Shown: one piece after another, positions 12,822-25,680 of the stretch
How positions within the stretch are numbered: position 1 is the stretch's first letter
Layout of the letters: each line of letters starts with the position of its first letter
Source of the DNA: Liolophura sinensis
Taxonomy: Eukaryota; Mollusca; Polyplacophora; Chitonida; Chitonidae
DNA length: 64,000 bases
Direction of reading: 5' to 3'
NCBI RefSeq assembly: GCF_032854445.1
Contig: NC_088306.1
Span: 10,652,386-10,716,385, forward strand
Made by a program: the position numbers and the translations under genes
Notes under the pieces: generated by a model
The model's database searches: none
What the model saw: only the letters and a program-made list of their open reading frames with translations
Told to the model about the DNA's origin: nothing

Positions 12822-12963
12822 TTATTTATTTATTTATTTGATTGATGTTTTACGCCGTACTCAAGAATATTTCACTTATACGATGGCGGTCAGCATTATG
12901 GTGGGAGGAAACCGGGCAGAGCCCGGGGGAAACCCACGACTATCCGCAGGTTGCTGAGAGACC
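12822..12963 (-). mobile_element. 5'-truncated V-type SINE
   Basis: The plus strand shows the reversed tail (TTATTTATTTATTTG, then GATGTTTTACGCCGTACTCA) followed by the reversed middle block to about 12,963. The tRNA-like head is missing, as expected for 5' truncation during reverse transcription. No target-site duplication was found. Confidence 0.85.
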
Positions 12964-13033
12964 TATTCAAATTTAGATGGAAACATTATCCAAGACGTAA
13001 CGTGATGTTCTTACACCAGAGGCCTTTAATTTC

Positions 13034-13110
13034 AAGTTACAAGTTGTAACTTCAAAGTACATTTAGTTCACCTTTTCTAGTTTGAAGTTACAAGTTGAAC
13101 TTGTAAATTC
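13034..13110. repeat. cluster of short palindromes around AAGTTACAAGTT
   Basis: Positions 13,034-13,052 form a perfect 19-bp palindrome with 9-bp arms (AAGTTACAA, one central G, TTGTAACTT). About 40 bp on, AAGTTACAAGTT recurs and is followed by GAACTTGTAA, a second imperfect dyad. The cluster lies between two oppositely oriented SINE copies. No family recognised. Confidence 0.5.
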
Positions 13111-13427
13111 TAACTGAAGGTCTCTATTATGTTCTGGTCTTGAATGATTGAATGATTGATTGAGTATGGCTTAACTCCAGATCTACAGTGTTGCAGCCAT
13201 ATATATGTGCTGGCGAATTTTGTGTCCACAAGCCAATGACGTTGATGACATTTTTATGCGTCTGAAGGTTGGAATCATGCCAGTACCATTCAGAAGGTGT
13301 ATTTGTGAAGTTTATGTATATCTTAGAAATATCTGGTTTCTTTGGGAGCCTTCTCTTCTTCTTAAAAATTAAAGCTACTTGCACAGTGCTGGTGTAGATT
13401 ATCTGAGAATATATTCTAATTTCAAAT

Positions 13428-13675
13428 GGGGCCCCCATGGCCGAGGGGCTTAGCACGACAGCACGGCGCAATGACCCAGCCAATGCGGTCGCTGTGAGTT
13501 TAAGTCCAGTTTATGCTGGCTTCCTACGCGGCCGTACGTGGGAAGGTCTTCCAGCAACCTGCAGATGATCATAGGTTTCCTCCAAACTGTGCCCGGTTTC
13601 CTCCCACCGTAGAGCTGGCTGCCGTGGTCTAAGTGAAAAATTCCTGAGTACGGCGTAAAACACGGATCAAATCAA
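13428..13675 (+). mobile_element. diverged, near full-length V-type SINE
   Basis: Begins GGGGCCCCCATGGCCGAGGG and ends at AACACGGATCAAATCAAAT. The head has a deletion relative to the copy at 6160: GACCCAGCCAATGCGG lacks the bases between GACCCA and CCAATGCGG. The middle block (GGCCGTACGTGGGAAGGTCT) and tail (GAGTACGGCGTAAAACAC) are clear. The minus-strand open frame at 13,127-13,483 partly overlaps this repeat and is not a gene. Confidence 0.85.
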
Positions 13676-16600
13676 ATCTGTTCAAACAACTACATATTGT
13701 TTCACTTTTCTGCGAACATTCTAGCATTCAAGATACATTACATCACTTGCATTTACTTCATGAATTTCGTCTGATTCGGATTCCTAGTGTGGTTGCCGTT
13801 GGTGTGTGAAATTTGCCGACCACTGCATGCTTTTGCACGCCTTAATTTCATTTTGTTGTCCTAGCAGCGGCGTTCACTTCCGCTGATCACCCTTTAGATC
13901 TAAAGCAAAATCTTGGATGCATTTGTGCTTTTCCCTGTTGTTATGCACTGTCATCTGTCAGATCGTCTTCTAGAAGGAGCCTGCCTCCAAAGATGTGTAT
14001 GCAAATTCGTCAACACTGACGTATTAGGTGTATATATCAACATTGAAAGACACATGGGAATGTTGCCATGGGGGCGCTGTCGGCTTTGGAAGGGCAGCCC
14101 ACCACCAACTATTGTTCGGTCGGGTATGAATCTAGTCATATTAGATAAATAGGTAAGTGGCTTAGAGCAGATGTCATATTTTGACTTGATAATCTCTACC
14201 GAGCCAATTAGCATAATGATTAAGCATAAAGCACACGAGAAATGACATAATATATGCATTTTTAATTTTGCTGTCCAGGATGTCATATTTTAACTTTGTA
14301 AATATCTGATAGTTATACTGTCAAAATATTTAGGCTTCGCGTTTCCAGGAAATAATATTTATTTGTTAATTTACCTGGTTAATGATTGGAGGGTACACAA
14401 GAATGTTTCAAGTGAACGACATCGGGGGGCTTTATTAGTGAAGGAGACTGGAGTATTGAGCACTGAAACTACCTTCCAGCTTCCCCACAGGCTTCCTGAC
14501 TTAACACTACATGCAAAACCAAGCGCGTTTATCTATACTCACAAACATTTGGGCAAGCAACTAACTTGTGCATACAGCTTGAAGATAGGTGCTAAGTGAT
14601 GCTTTAGATAACATTTGATTCGGGCAAGTTGTTTTCCCTATAAGTTGTCTGTGAATGTCAACATTTTTAAGGAACATGCATATAGTGTTGTTTTCTGTTG
14701 AATTATAATATTATGTGCTTAACCAATAGCCGCTATTTGGATTTTGTTGTCTTTAAATGGTCAAGAGCAATTGGTTATGTAGTCGATGGATTTTTAGTAT
14801 TTTGCTGAGCTGAAAAAGATCGAAATTTATAAACAAACGTATATGTTTAGAGTAGATGTGTGGGAATTTTCCCTTTTTGGAACAGGCTTGTTTTGTTTTT
14901 GTTTTTGTTTTTGTATGAGAGTAACAGTAAATGCTATTACTTTCAAATTCAAAGCCGCCATCGTTTTCCACAATGAACCGCCGGAAAACTTAAGTTCCCC
15001 CGCAATGTTGTTTGTATGATGCCTGGCTAACAGACATGTATCACTTTTGTCATTCAGTTGCTATTTGTTATGTCGTGACAGGCAGCTGGAGTTAGAAAGC
15101 CGAAAATTTCACCAGGCTATAAGTTGTCAAGCTCCCGTGGAGCAAAGATGCCTCATTAAACATTTCGATGTCGACACTGCTCATCGTAACCTGTCTCAGA
15201 CGTGTCATTTGCCCGTAACTTTGTCGTCTGCGGACAAGCCAATAAGCTTGTGGAAGAGTCTGTGGAAAAACTATTAATTGAATGCGATGAAGAATCGCAT
15301 TTGACACTCGGTCGTTCTGCTTACAGGGGTTAAACTGGTGGCCATTGTCGCTGTCGTACGCGCTGTAATTCAAGCTTCACCTGAACACTCAAGGTACCGG
15401 TCTCCTCTGACCCGACCACCGCATCTTGTCTCTGGTGACATTCTAGTCTCATTTTAGGATCGAGTTTCCATTGAATCCCCTTGAGAGAATCGTCATCAGT
15501 CTTGCCATCACTCAGCTCAATCTAAAACTACTTACATCCTCCTCTCGCCCGCACTCTGTCATTACGGTCATCTGTGTCTTGGCTTAATGTGAAAACAAAG
15601 TCGACCCAAACACAACGCGATCGTATCAAATTGGACAGACTGAGGGAATGTATACTTTAAATGATGTTAAAGTTCAAACGGATTTTTCTAAGTTGGGCGA
15701 AATAATAAATTTAGAACTGTCTGTAAGAAGTGCTTTGATGATGGAGACTGTTTGGACATCTGCTCCTAAAACCTCGAAGGAGTCGACCGCCCTCTCCGTA
15801 GGGGGGCGCTTCACCGTCCAACCTAAACCATTTAAAACGCAGGGTGATTAATTAAAGATTTGAAAACCATAATTGAAAGCGCCATCTAGCGGCCTTAGGT
15901 GGTGTATCATTGATCAATTATGTCGGCCATACAGCACAAAGGGCAATTAGACAGGCATTACGTTTTCGTTGAAACGAATTTCTTGTCACTATAATTTAAG
16001 CAAATCAATGTCACTTGTGCCAGACTCAAGCTGTCGGGCGGGAAAAAGGGGTCTCGTAACAATGGTGCTTGTTCACATGTAACCTGAGTGAACGAAATAG
16101 CCACACTGGCTAGTATATCTGCAGTTGACAAATCACAAATCACAAAAGACTCTTAATTATTGTATGTATAGGAATTAGAAACATAGGCCTACTGTTATTT
16201 TCAAAGGTTTACTCTAACGCATGGGGATGTGGGTTAGTTCGAGTCTCGAAGAGAATAGAAGGGGAAATGAAAAAGGGTCGTACATGTAAAGATATCTTCC
16301 ACCCATATACATACATATGCAAATATCCTTAGTCAGGAGGTTACTCAGTTACTTGTTTTAGGCCAGTGGTTTACTTTGACCACTGTGTTTTAATCCATTC
16401 ATGAGACCAACCTCTAGCATATAAATGGGGTGACCTAGAGGCTTATCTTCTCTCAAGACAAAAGTAAGTGGTATACAGGCCTGTTGACTAAGCATATCAC
16501 GCATCGGTTTAATTTCCTGAAATTATGTTCAAAGTAAGTCCCTTTGGTGTTTCTATGAGAAGGCTCATGGCTTTCCAGCTTTTACCCGAAGCTGTCAATG

Positions 16601-17875
16601 TTTTTAAAGTTAACCCCTCTCACTCGTCCTGTCGACACAATAAGTGTCTGTATTTTCAGGTATTGACTCACGTGGCCTTGGCCCAAAGTAGACGAATCAT
16701 TTGTAATATGTGGAATAAAAATGTGTTTGACTACAGCAGTTTTTAGCAGGATGATTTATGTGTTATGCACATGGTCTATTTTTTTTCTGAACATTCCAGC
16801 CAAAAACGAAGTTATATCGGGGAATTATATATACTGATGTGATTGTTCTTGAGGCCATAGGCTTAAAATTTCACACATATACAATGGCGGTAAGTGTTAT
16901 GTACCTGGGCTAAACCACCGACCACTGGCATGTTACTGATCGGCTCTTCGATATGTGATGTACAGTCATGCACATCATGAAAGACAAGTCGTCTTCAGAG
17001 AACGTTAGACTACAGAAAGAGCCTGTCGAGCGTCATCACCTCTTATTATCACAATGTTCCCAGAAGCAGTAAGATTGAGATTATCTACCAGTCAGGGTTT
17101 TTTATGTCCAAGGCCGGTTTTGAACCCGGTCCTGGTATGTTCCAGTCTAAACAGCATTCATCGGCCCGCTCTCTATTTGTTTCATTAATGATCATCTTGA
17201 CACACTGTGTATTAAGTTATGCGTATATTGCTCGCCACATTAGTCTCGTGTTAAACAAACTCGAACACTGTTAATGTATTTTGCCCCCGGGTTCCAGGCG
17301 ACACCATATAGTTCAGATTTACATTGACCTAAGGCACTACGTTATATACGAGAGCTTATCCTACCATCTTTGTCAACTCATCTTGATAGCGAAATTTGTT
17401 GCATAAAATATACAAGTTGTTATCGCTTTGGAGAAAAAAAGGTAGAGTCAGTCATGCATAAAATTTACACTATGACAGTTGTCACGAGCCAGCCAAGGCA
17501 ACACGAGAGCGAGAAAACACGAGATCGCCATTTGACCACTCATGTTCTCACTTCCGGAACAGTGTTGATTACTTGAATATGTTGACCGGGGATGAACAAA
17601 TATTCTATCAGACTTCGCTTTTTGTTGCTTATGTCCAATTTTATTAGAACAATGAGGTACTGTTGACAGTAGGACAAAGTATGAAATCACTGAAGATGTC
17701 TTTTGCGAGGATCACATTCCACGTTTGTATACCAGTCGTTAAATCGGAGAGTGGGTGTGCCAAATTGATAATTTTAAGACCTGCTTTTGGTATAAGTATT
17801 ATCAAACAATCCACAGACACATGTGCTATCGGGAAGAAGCCGTCATGCGGTTTTGAATAAATTAAGGAAGAGGGA
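13676..17875. other. non-coding stretch, no gene recognised
   Basis: No coding sequence recognised. Noted items are an 8-bp-arm hairpin at 15,281-15,301 (AATGCGAT, loop GAAGA, ATCGCATT), a T-rich GTTTTT run at about 14,889-14,914, and a possible minus-strand SINE remnant at 16,865-16,925. That remnant contains AATTTCACACATATACAATG, a degraded form of the SINE tail block. A tRNA B-box-like GGTTTTGAACCCGG lies at about 17,117-17,130. Confidence 0.45.
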
Positions 17876-18145
17876 AATGACGTGGTTAAGTGGAAAGATG
17901 CGCCATTCATACATCAGATGTCGGTTCAATCCCGGCCTTGGACATTTTTAAATTGCCCCCGTCTCACTTTTCATGGGGCCTTAGTATTGTCTTCGGCGCT
18001 CATTAAAGACCACTAAGTTTTCTGTTATCAGCGCGAGAAAAAGTGCGTCATTAACTTGTTCGAGAATGGTGGATTAAGCCCGTCACTCCAATTTTGTCCA
18101 CCACTGTGTAATTGAAGTGAATATGGTATTAAACAAGAAAGCACT
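17876..18145 (+). mobile_element. old, decayed tRNA-derived SINE
   Basis: TGGTTAAGTGGAAAGATGCG (about 17,883) resembles an A-box region and GTCGGTTCAATCCCGGCC (about 17,919) resembles a B-box region. The far end reads GTAATTGAAGTGAATATGGT and ATTAAACAAGAAAG, a degraded match to the family tail. The total length (about 270 bp) fits the family. No target-site duplication was found. Confidence 0.4.
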
Positions 18146-19178
18146 ATATCGCGGATAATGCATTCTGCAGGAGTTTTTACTTTCAAGCTGTAAAGGACTA
18201 AAGAAAGGAGATCTTACGAAATATATACTATAAAAGCGTGCCCTGTTTAGCAAACATAGAGAAACTAGAAGTATGTGTCAGAGTTGTGTCGTTTCGTATC
18301 AGGAAGTTTGTGAAGTTTCATTGGAAGAGTGAAGTTTTAGGCGGGGTTGTTTTCTTACAGTCCAATGGACAACCGGTATCAGCGCTAGTAAAATAAAATT
18401 AATAGCAGGACTTTCAGTCGTCTTTATTGTCATTGCAGGCAATGGAAACTCCACAGGTGTCCTAGTGTATATGACAATGTACAGAATATACGTCATGGGT
18501 AAAGAATGCATCCGGCTTCGTGTGTAGGCGTACGGTGTAATGACTCTTAAAAAAGAACCAGTAATTTTACCTGTAGCATCTACTCCTTTCGCCCCATGCG
18601 CACGAGCCATTACGGTTCATTTTATTCTAATAGATGCTCCATGTTGAGGACCAGGCGGATTTAGGGATACGTTACCACACTCAACCCTGGTTCACAGAGT
18701 TCGCCACAAAAACCACTGACTGCCTTGTTTTCAGTAACATTCACAGCGATAAGTTACTTGTACTAGGTAACCTGAAGCAATGGGAAATATGCAACTCTTA
18801 ATGCCTTTTGAGTACTTACTAAGCTTGTTACATAGATTTCTATACCTTCTTAACCTTGAGTTCACCAAGTCTAAAAGTCCTCGCCCCCACCTCACCCCTC
18901 ATTTCTCCAGCCTCACATCTCATCTGTACATTTCATTGTGCTCAAACACTCCTATCTTAGCTATCTTTTCATGTCCCCACTGCCCGATGACCGATTTGCA
19001 TACGGACCCATTATCCGCAAGTGTAATGGAATGCATCAAGCTCTGATCACCGTGAAAAAGTCAGCTCGTGCGAAGAAAGTGATCCCCTTCAGCCCCGGGG
19101 TGAAAAGATCGCACAGGGCTCACTCAAGCATCTCTGATGTACATACTGTAGTGACTTCTGTGTGCGACGTTGGCACGG
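18146..19178. other. non-coding stretch
   Basis: No gene recognised. A C-rich, pyrimidine-biased run at about 18,885-18,915 is the only compositional feature noted. Confidence 0.5.
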
Positions 19179-19262
19179 CCTCTCCGGCCGTACGTGGTAA
19201 GGTCTCCAGCAACCTGCGGAAGATCGTGGGTTTCCCCGGGTTCTACCCATTTTCCTCCCACG
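19179..19262 (+). mobile_element. fragment of V-type SINE middle block
   Basis: CCTCTCCGGCCGTACGTGG followed by AGCAACCTGCGGAAGATCGT and TTTCCTCCCACGAGG matches the middle of the family. Head and tail are both absent. Confidence 0.75.
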
Positions 19263-19690
19263 AGGAAAATGGAGACAAGGGAAATCTGGAACATTCCATT
19301 TCTTAGAAAGGGATTGAGCCCGCGTACCAAGTGACCTATACCGATTGATTGGCCCCAACCTAGCAAGTCGATTACGACTCGCTCCGTTAAAACATGTAAA
19401 ATTATAGCTTACCTGGTATAACTACGATTTTTACACGAAAGACAGCATCCATAAGCTGCCCAGCACATTTATGTACATTTATGTAGTGATGGGTGATGAA
19501 TGACATTTTGGAAGTGACGAAACCATAGGACAAAGAATGATTTGTTTGTTGTGGTCCGTTATTTGTTAATTCGTCAAGATAACTAACCAATCAATTCATC
19601 GGTTATTTTCATTCATCGAATTCATATTTTACGCATGCAAATTTGCACACGGCCAGAAGAAAAACTGACCTGTTATTGCATCTTGCATGC

Positions 19691-19832
19691 TGGGAAGATC
19701 TGACAGCAACGTGCGGATGGTCGAGTGTTCCCCCCCGGGGCCCTACCAAGTTTTCCTCCAACATAATGCTGGTCGTCCTCGTACTAGTGAAATGTTCTTG
19801 AGTACGGCGTAAAACACCAATCAAATAAATAA
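19691..19832 (+). mobile_element. 5'-truncated V-type SINE
   Basis: Starts inside the middle block (TGGGAAGATCTGACAGCAAC) and runs through the tail GAGTACGGCGTAAAACACCA to TCAAATAAATAAG. It lies about 430 bp after a middle-block fragment in the same orientation. Confidence 0.85.
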
Positions 19833-21343
19833 GCCTAACATTCACAAAAAATGCTGAATGGTTACCATGACGCTAAAGACGCGATGAATGGAGCCCAATA
19901 GCCCTCTACAAAGGGAAATAAATCTTGCTCCTCATGAAACAGTGATTTCTCCTAATCTAATCTAAAAACATTACCAGTGACTACATTAACAGTTCAAATG
20001 GTTTTGAATTCACTATTGTAACATCACATTTACTTACATGTATGCGTTGGCTGTGAGTGATCATGGACGTTACGTTAGGCCCATTTGTTGACTGCTTCGT
20101 AAAGTAGATCTCTTTTTTTTCAAAGCATACATACCATCATATGATTTTGTTGATATCGGCAAGATTACGGTATATTATCAGCATCCGTGATTGCACTGTG
20201 TACACCTGTATTATTATTGTTGAGGATTATCATTCATAGTAAATCAGGATGTGTATGGGCTCCATAAAAACATGTAACTATTACTGATAAAGGCTGTGTT
20301 GTTTAATGTATGGATGTGGCTTCGATTAGCTCTGGCGTAGCTATTTACAGGTTCGTGTTTCCGTTAGCCATCAATGTCAGTGTATACATGCATACTAGCC
20401 ATAAAACCGTTAAGAGGAAAATGATTAAACGTTTGTTTGCCCTCTTTTGCAGATGCTTTTAAATATCACTACATGTAGTCTAAGCGACACTTAATGATTA
20501 TTTCGACATGTACTTGACTTGTCAGTTGGTTCGAATCATGTCATCGCCGTTTTTGTCCATTTCACAGACTGATTTTAATCGGCGAATGAGCATTCAGATC
20601 AGGCCGTCGGAGCATTGTGATAAGGAAAGGTGTCGTTTTGAAACAGTGTTATCAATGAATGCTTTCTGCGCACAATGTGATGTGCACAAAATGACACATT
20701 TTGAAAGATGGGACACTTGTTCGTGAAACAAAGGGACTTGAGGGTGAGAACATACTCTGGTGTAGTTCATCTTACGCCCCCCCCCCCCCTTTTCCCTGGA
20801 CGACTCCCCTTACCCCTTACTCAGACTATAAGCGGCTCAGGGAGCCATTTCTGGTGTGGTCTCTCTCTCCCTGGGGAACACACCTAGGTGGAGGTAGTCA
20901 ACAGTGAAATGTAAGATCAAGGCTACGTTCGCTAATGCGAATTTTTTTCCGTTCCAAAGCGGTTGTCAACGTTCACTTTACCTGGAGGCGCTCTTATGAA
21001 TAATTTAGCCGTACTGCTCGGGTAAATTCAAGCTTGGCTGGTTTCTGGTCGGTATCCGACGCGGGGTTACCGTGGAATAACGCGGAAGATCTGATCCGCT
21101 CCGCTCAAAGACTGATTGCAAAAAGCCGCTCTGTCGGGTAGACGGGCAGGTGCGAAGAGCCTGTCGGGCATCGGAGCTTCGCGGGGGAGAGAGAAAGAGG
21201 GAGAGGGAAGGACGGGAAGTAGAGTGAAAGAGATTCAAAGTTCTAATCGGCTTATTTGTTCTTTTCAATTACCATGGCCTCAGAATATAGCCGACCTCCC
21301 TTTTATCCGTCTTTGTAGATTCATTGAACCAGATACACACACA

Positions 21344-21345
<2 letters not shown>
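19833..21345. other. non-coding stretch with a C13 tract and a CG-rich end
   Basis: No gene recognised. A run of 13 C lies at 20,777-20,789. The segment 21,010-21,240 is CG- and purine-rich by eye (for example GACGGGCAGGTGCG) and has open frames on both strands without recognisable protein content. It could be regulatory. Confidence 0.45.

Positions 21346-21425
<80 letters not shown>
21346..21425. repeat. (TA)n microsatellite, about 40 repeats
   Basis: An uninterrupted alternating AT run of about 80 bases. It directly abuts the 5' end of a truncated SINE, so the SINE may have landed beside or within it. The exact length is unreliable. Confidence 0.95.
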
Positions 21426-21426
<1 letters not shown>

Positions 21427-21427
<1 letters not shown>

Positions 21428-21562
21428 TAGCCACCAACCTACGGATGGTCATGGGTTTCCCAGGGATCTGTCCGGTTTCCTCCTACCATAATACTAGCCG
21501 CCGTCGTATAAGTGAAATATTCTTGAGTACGGTGTAAAGTAGCAATCAAATAAATAAAGAAA
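21427..21562 (+). mobile_element. 5'-truncated V-type SINE beside a TA microsatellite
   Basis: Begins at CTAGCCACCAACCTACGG in the middle block and ends with GCAATCAAATAAATAAAG. The tail block reads GAGTACGGTGTAAAGTAGC, slightly diverged from the consensus. Confidence 0.85.
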
Positions 21563-22675
21563 TATCAAACTGACTATGGTGTAATTTACAGCAAGAGTTT
21601 ACAATGATCATGTCAATACTTGAGGCATGACCGTAGATATTGCATGACAAAACTTCCTTTTCACGATACTTCAAAAGTCTTCACTGGAAGGAAATACTTT
21701 CAAACGTACATCCTTTTACAAAAGTGCTATCACCCAAACCACCGTGGTTTATATTCTTCAAAAGGGTTGAACGTTCACTTTTTTTTCTGTTCTGTCGTGA
21801 AGCACGACATTTTGCCACCAAACACTTGTGACTAAATGATAACTAAGATCTTAGATAAACTTTGAACAGCGTATTGATAACTTTCATGTGTTCCAGGTCA
21901 ATACTTTTCCATCAGCCTCACCTCTACTCCTACCCTCACTGTCCGTTAGGATACATTACTTCTTCAATGGGTTGGTATCATCAGTCTTAGCTCCAATTCA
22001 CACGGCGACAAAGAACTAGTGGTGGCAAGAATTGTCCCTTGGAATGCCATTTTCTTCTGCTTTTGTGGTTTTGTCGTGTGACCATGGAGCGACAAGCCTT
22101 ATGTCCTTTCATGTTCTCCTTCCGCAAAAAACTTGTCATTTTAGACTTATGCCGACATGGTAAAGGGAGATAAGATTGACCTGATTTGCGCTATAATTTG
22201 TCCGTGAGTCCGCCTGGGGCAGAGCTGATGGCGAGATCGTGAGGTGGCCATTTGTCACTCTCTAGGGAGATACATCTTTCGCCAGGGTCCAAGTAAAGTA
22301 TTCAATCCATAAAAGACAAGATTGATTCTAATGTTAACCCAGCTATATTCGTTAATTCGGTAGCCACGAGTTCCGTCGTCCTTGACAGCGGGACTTGAAG
22401 TTGTGTAGTATCAGAGAATAAAAGGGGATACCTGAAATGAATGCATGATGTACAAAGATGAAGAACCCGTCTGCGCTGTGTATCCAACAAAATGTGAAGA
22501 TGGGGACTTTGGGTAATGATTTGGCCTAAATATTATTACCACTCCAAGAAAACATACAAAGATATTCACATTGTTGCCAGTGCTTTATATTCAGATTGCA
22601 ACGAAGTCGCACGCAATAATTAGTGGCGTAATACCAAACCACTGACATCGATAACCAGATGTGTAACTCTTTACT
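21563..22675. other. non-coding stretch
   Basis: Two short plus-strand frames overlap at 21,620-21,835 but neither has protein-family features. No repeat recognised. Confidence 0.5.
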
Positions 22676-22818
22676 CTCTGGCCGTACGTGGAAAGATCAG
22701 TAAGCAGTTTACGGATGTTCGTGGGTTTACCCAGGGCGCTTACCGGTTCCTCCCACCATCATGATGGCAGCCGTGGTATAAATGAGTGCGGCGTAAAAAC
22801 CACTCAAATAAATAAATA
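22676..22818 (+). mobile_element. truncated V-type SINE with internal tail deletion
   Basis: Middle block from CTCTGGCCGTACGTGG onward. The tail block is shortened: GTATAAATGAGTGCGGCG replaces the usual GTATAAGTGAAATATTCTTG plus AGTACGGCG, a loss of roughly 15 bases. It ends CACTCAAATAAATAAATA. Confidence 0.8.
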
Positions 22819-24925
22819 TTTAAGTTTAACACCCTTTATTAATTAAGTCTAGAAATTTACTTGATTTGAAGTCTATATATTTGGTATCTCCGTTGCTTTT
22901 TGCATGTATTTATTTCGTTTACATGATGTGTCTACACAACGAAGTTACCTGTCTACGCGCGATGTTTTAACTCGTCCTCAATTCATACTGCATGACTGCC
23001 TTTCTTCATCGAGTATCAAGTAGCTATCTTTCAGTATATCAGCAGTCTCTTTTCGCGATCTTGGTACAACCATCTACTATCTCCTAACTGATGAAGGCAC
23101 GTTTAGATGTCTGGTTTTCATTGAGGAAGTTTGCTAGCAACATTTTTTGACTCTGAAAATTCGTCCGTTGCTTTCGTGCTATATCTAACTTATTGAACGC
23201 CTGAACCAGATTTGCCATCGTAAAAAAGTGAATTATTGCTTTGACGAAGCACATCCATTTTACCTTGAATAAATGGGTCATACGTTGGAAATGCGGTGTT
23301 GTCGTAAATACTTCGATGTCAGATTGTGTTCGTAAATTCTCCATGAGACGGTGCTCATGGGGATGGCGTGTCTTTGGGTACATAATGCAATTTGCGTTCA
23401 AATCATATTTTATAAGATGAACATCGTTGGTGATATACTTGATTTTGGAACCTTAGGGAAGATGATGTATTTATCAAAACTTTTCCAGTATGGAAAAACA
23501 CAAAGTGTAATTTCTTGAGAGAAAAGAATGAAATAAAACGTGTTTTTAATATGACAACTTCACTGCACGGTCAGCCCTATCTAACGCGTAGTTATAAAAT
23601 ATTGCCCTTTGTTTCGGTAAAGTTGTCGGAAAACACATTTCGATTCAAGCGTTTAGTTTCGCAATTTAGGTGAAATCGAGATAAATCTGAACTCAAAATG
23701 TCAGGAGCCAAATTATCAAGATAAATGAATGTCGATTTATTGTTTTCCCTGCTACCCTGGTCAGGATCTATAGGCAGCAGTTCTCCTAGGCACTCAGGTA
23801 TAGGAACTCGATCGCACGGCCGGCTTCAATGTCACCGATTAAAGAGAGCTCCGCAATACATACAGATTAAAATCGGAGACCGTTGAAGAAGAGTCATCAA
23901 ATAGTAATATTCTGTATGTGATGATTATTCCTTTCATCGCACGCAGTTGTTAGAATTAATGTTTTGTGATTCGCCTACTTTGCTCGGGTTTCAATTTAGA
24001 CCTTCAGCAACGGGATCCAATCCTCATCAGCTTTTTCCACTAAGTCGGTGAAGAACTCGTCTCGCTTACGCCATTTTTCATGTTACCTGGGCGCCAGGTG
24101 AAAATCATCTTGGCGCTGAGAAAATTAACAAAACCGCTGGCGATTTACTTAAACAAAAGGTTGAGTGAAACCTAACTGAGGGGTGTCTGTTGCCGTGTCA
24201 TAGTGTGAATAGTTTGACCGTTATCTGTTTCTGTGGCTACGTGATCTTATCTACTTTAGGGAACAACGGCTCTACAAAACTCTCCAAGGGTTCGTGCTTT
24301 GTCAGTTCTAATGAATTTCCGAGTTTCTCCCATATTTCCTGACTTCTGCAATCAGTCTTGTTTCTGAACTAATGTTGTCAGGTAATAGTTTGTATTTAAT
24401 AAATCACCCCGCTTTAAAGACAAACCTTTTTGCCTGTTTTATAATTCATTATTCATTATATCTTGGACTAGACCTTCACTTGTAGAACCCCACCACTAAA
24501 TTGGTTCTTATTTGCTAACATTTGGTTGGTGGACATCACGTTTTAAGCATTGACCATAAGCCAGTTACATATGTTAACCGTGAAGTTTTTAAATATCTTA
24601 TAAACAGACAGAAAGCGATTATTGTTTCGGGTGTGTCTTTTTGGCATTTATAGTCAAACTCTGCTCACCAACCCGAATATCACACGTCTAGATACCACCC
24701 CCTGGGAATCCCGTGTCCTCATCCACACATTTTGAGCACGGTCGTAAAAGTTAAAACTCTTGAGATCAACAATCAAATAACTAAAGAAATCAGGGTATAT
24801 GGTAATAAAGATGGCCTTGGTCTTTAATAGTATATTTAAGTTTCTTAGTTTAAACAAAAACTTAGCTAAACTTACCCGCTATGTCTGTTTCCTTGCATAA
24901 ATGTTAATCGTATGCACATATCGAC

Positions 24926-24957
24926 AAAAAAAAAAACCAAAAAAAAAAAAAAAAAAA
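24926..24957. repeat. A-rich homopolymer interrupted by CC
   Basis: A run of A broken only by CC at about 24,937-24,938. It could be a low-complexity tract or the poly-A trace of a minus-strand-unrelated insertion; no retrocopy was recognised next to it. Confidence 0.8.
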
Positions 24958-25580
24958 TACAGACTGCATGGAATCCTTCCGATGATTGTTTTTGTACCCA
25001 AAACTAAAGACAATAGCTATACGTGTGAAATGAATGGACTGAAATTCGGCTAAACGTAGCTTTGCCCTTTGCAAAAAGATCTTTTCAGTTACATGCGTAT
25101 AAACCATGTGTAAAGCTGGAAGCTCATGCTGTGAGGGGTGACTGTTATCTTGCCTCATATCGCGGTGTTGGGCGAAGACTACCTCTACATCCCGGGAATG
25201 GCAACTATCGCAAAGTTTGATCAAAGCATTCTGTATCTCTTGATCACACACACTAAGGTCTGCCTGTAGTTCTAACTATTATCTGCCGCCCTCAGCATGG
25301 ATTTACAGGCTTCTACAACAGGTGTTCTCCAGGTCTCGCATATCTAGAGCAGGTATCTGTCAAATAGTAGAAAGTAGGACGAAGTTACTTCTTCCTGAAT
25401 CTCATGGCCACATGTGTTAAAATGGGTGAATATTAAGATTTTACAACATAGTGAAAAGTATTCAGGGAGATCATACAAGTTTGGTCATCGAGCTGGTGAT
25501 CTGTCTCGACATGTCACCATCTGATGTGACCAGACGTGGTCATCCGGACTTAGGCTTCATTATCTCTGGCCAAGATAGCA

Positions 25581-25680
25581 TCATTTGTGGCCACAACATA
25601 TCATTTGTGGCCACAGCACATAATTTGTGGCCATAGCACATCATCTGTGATCGAAGCTGGTCATCTGTGGTCAGATGACA
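25581..25680. repeat. 20-bp degenerate minisatellite, 5 units
   Basis: Units start at 25,581, 25,601, 25,621, 25,641 and 25,661 with consensus TCATTTGTGGCCACAGCACA. The last two units are the most diverged. TCAT/GATCTG-like echoes at about 25,480-25,560 suggest the array was once longer to the left. Confidence 0.85.

Noticed and set aside
13127-13483. 118-codon minus-strand frame
   Set aside because: It partly overlaps a SINE and has no protein family features.
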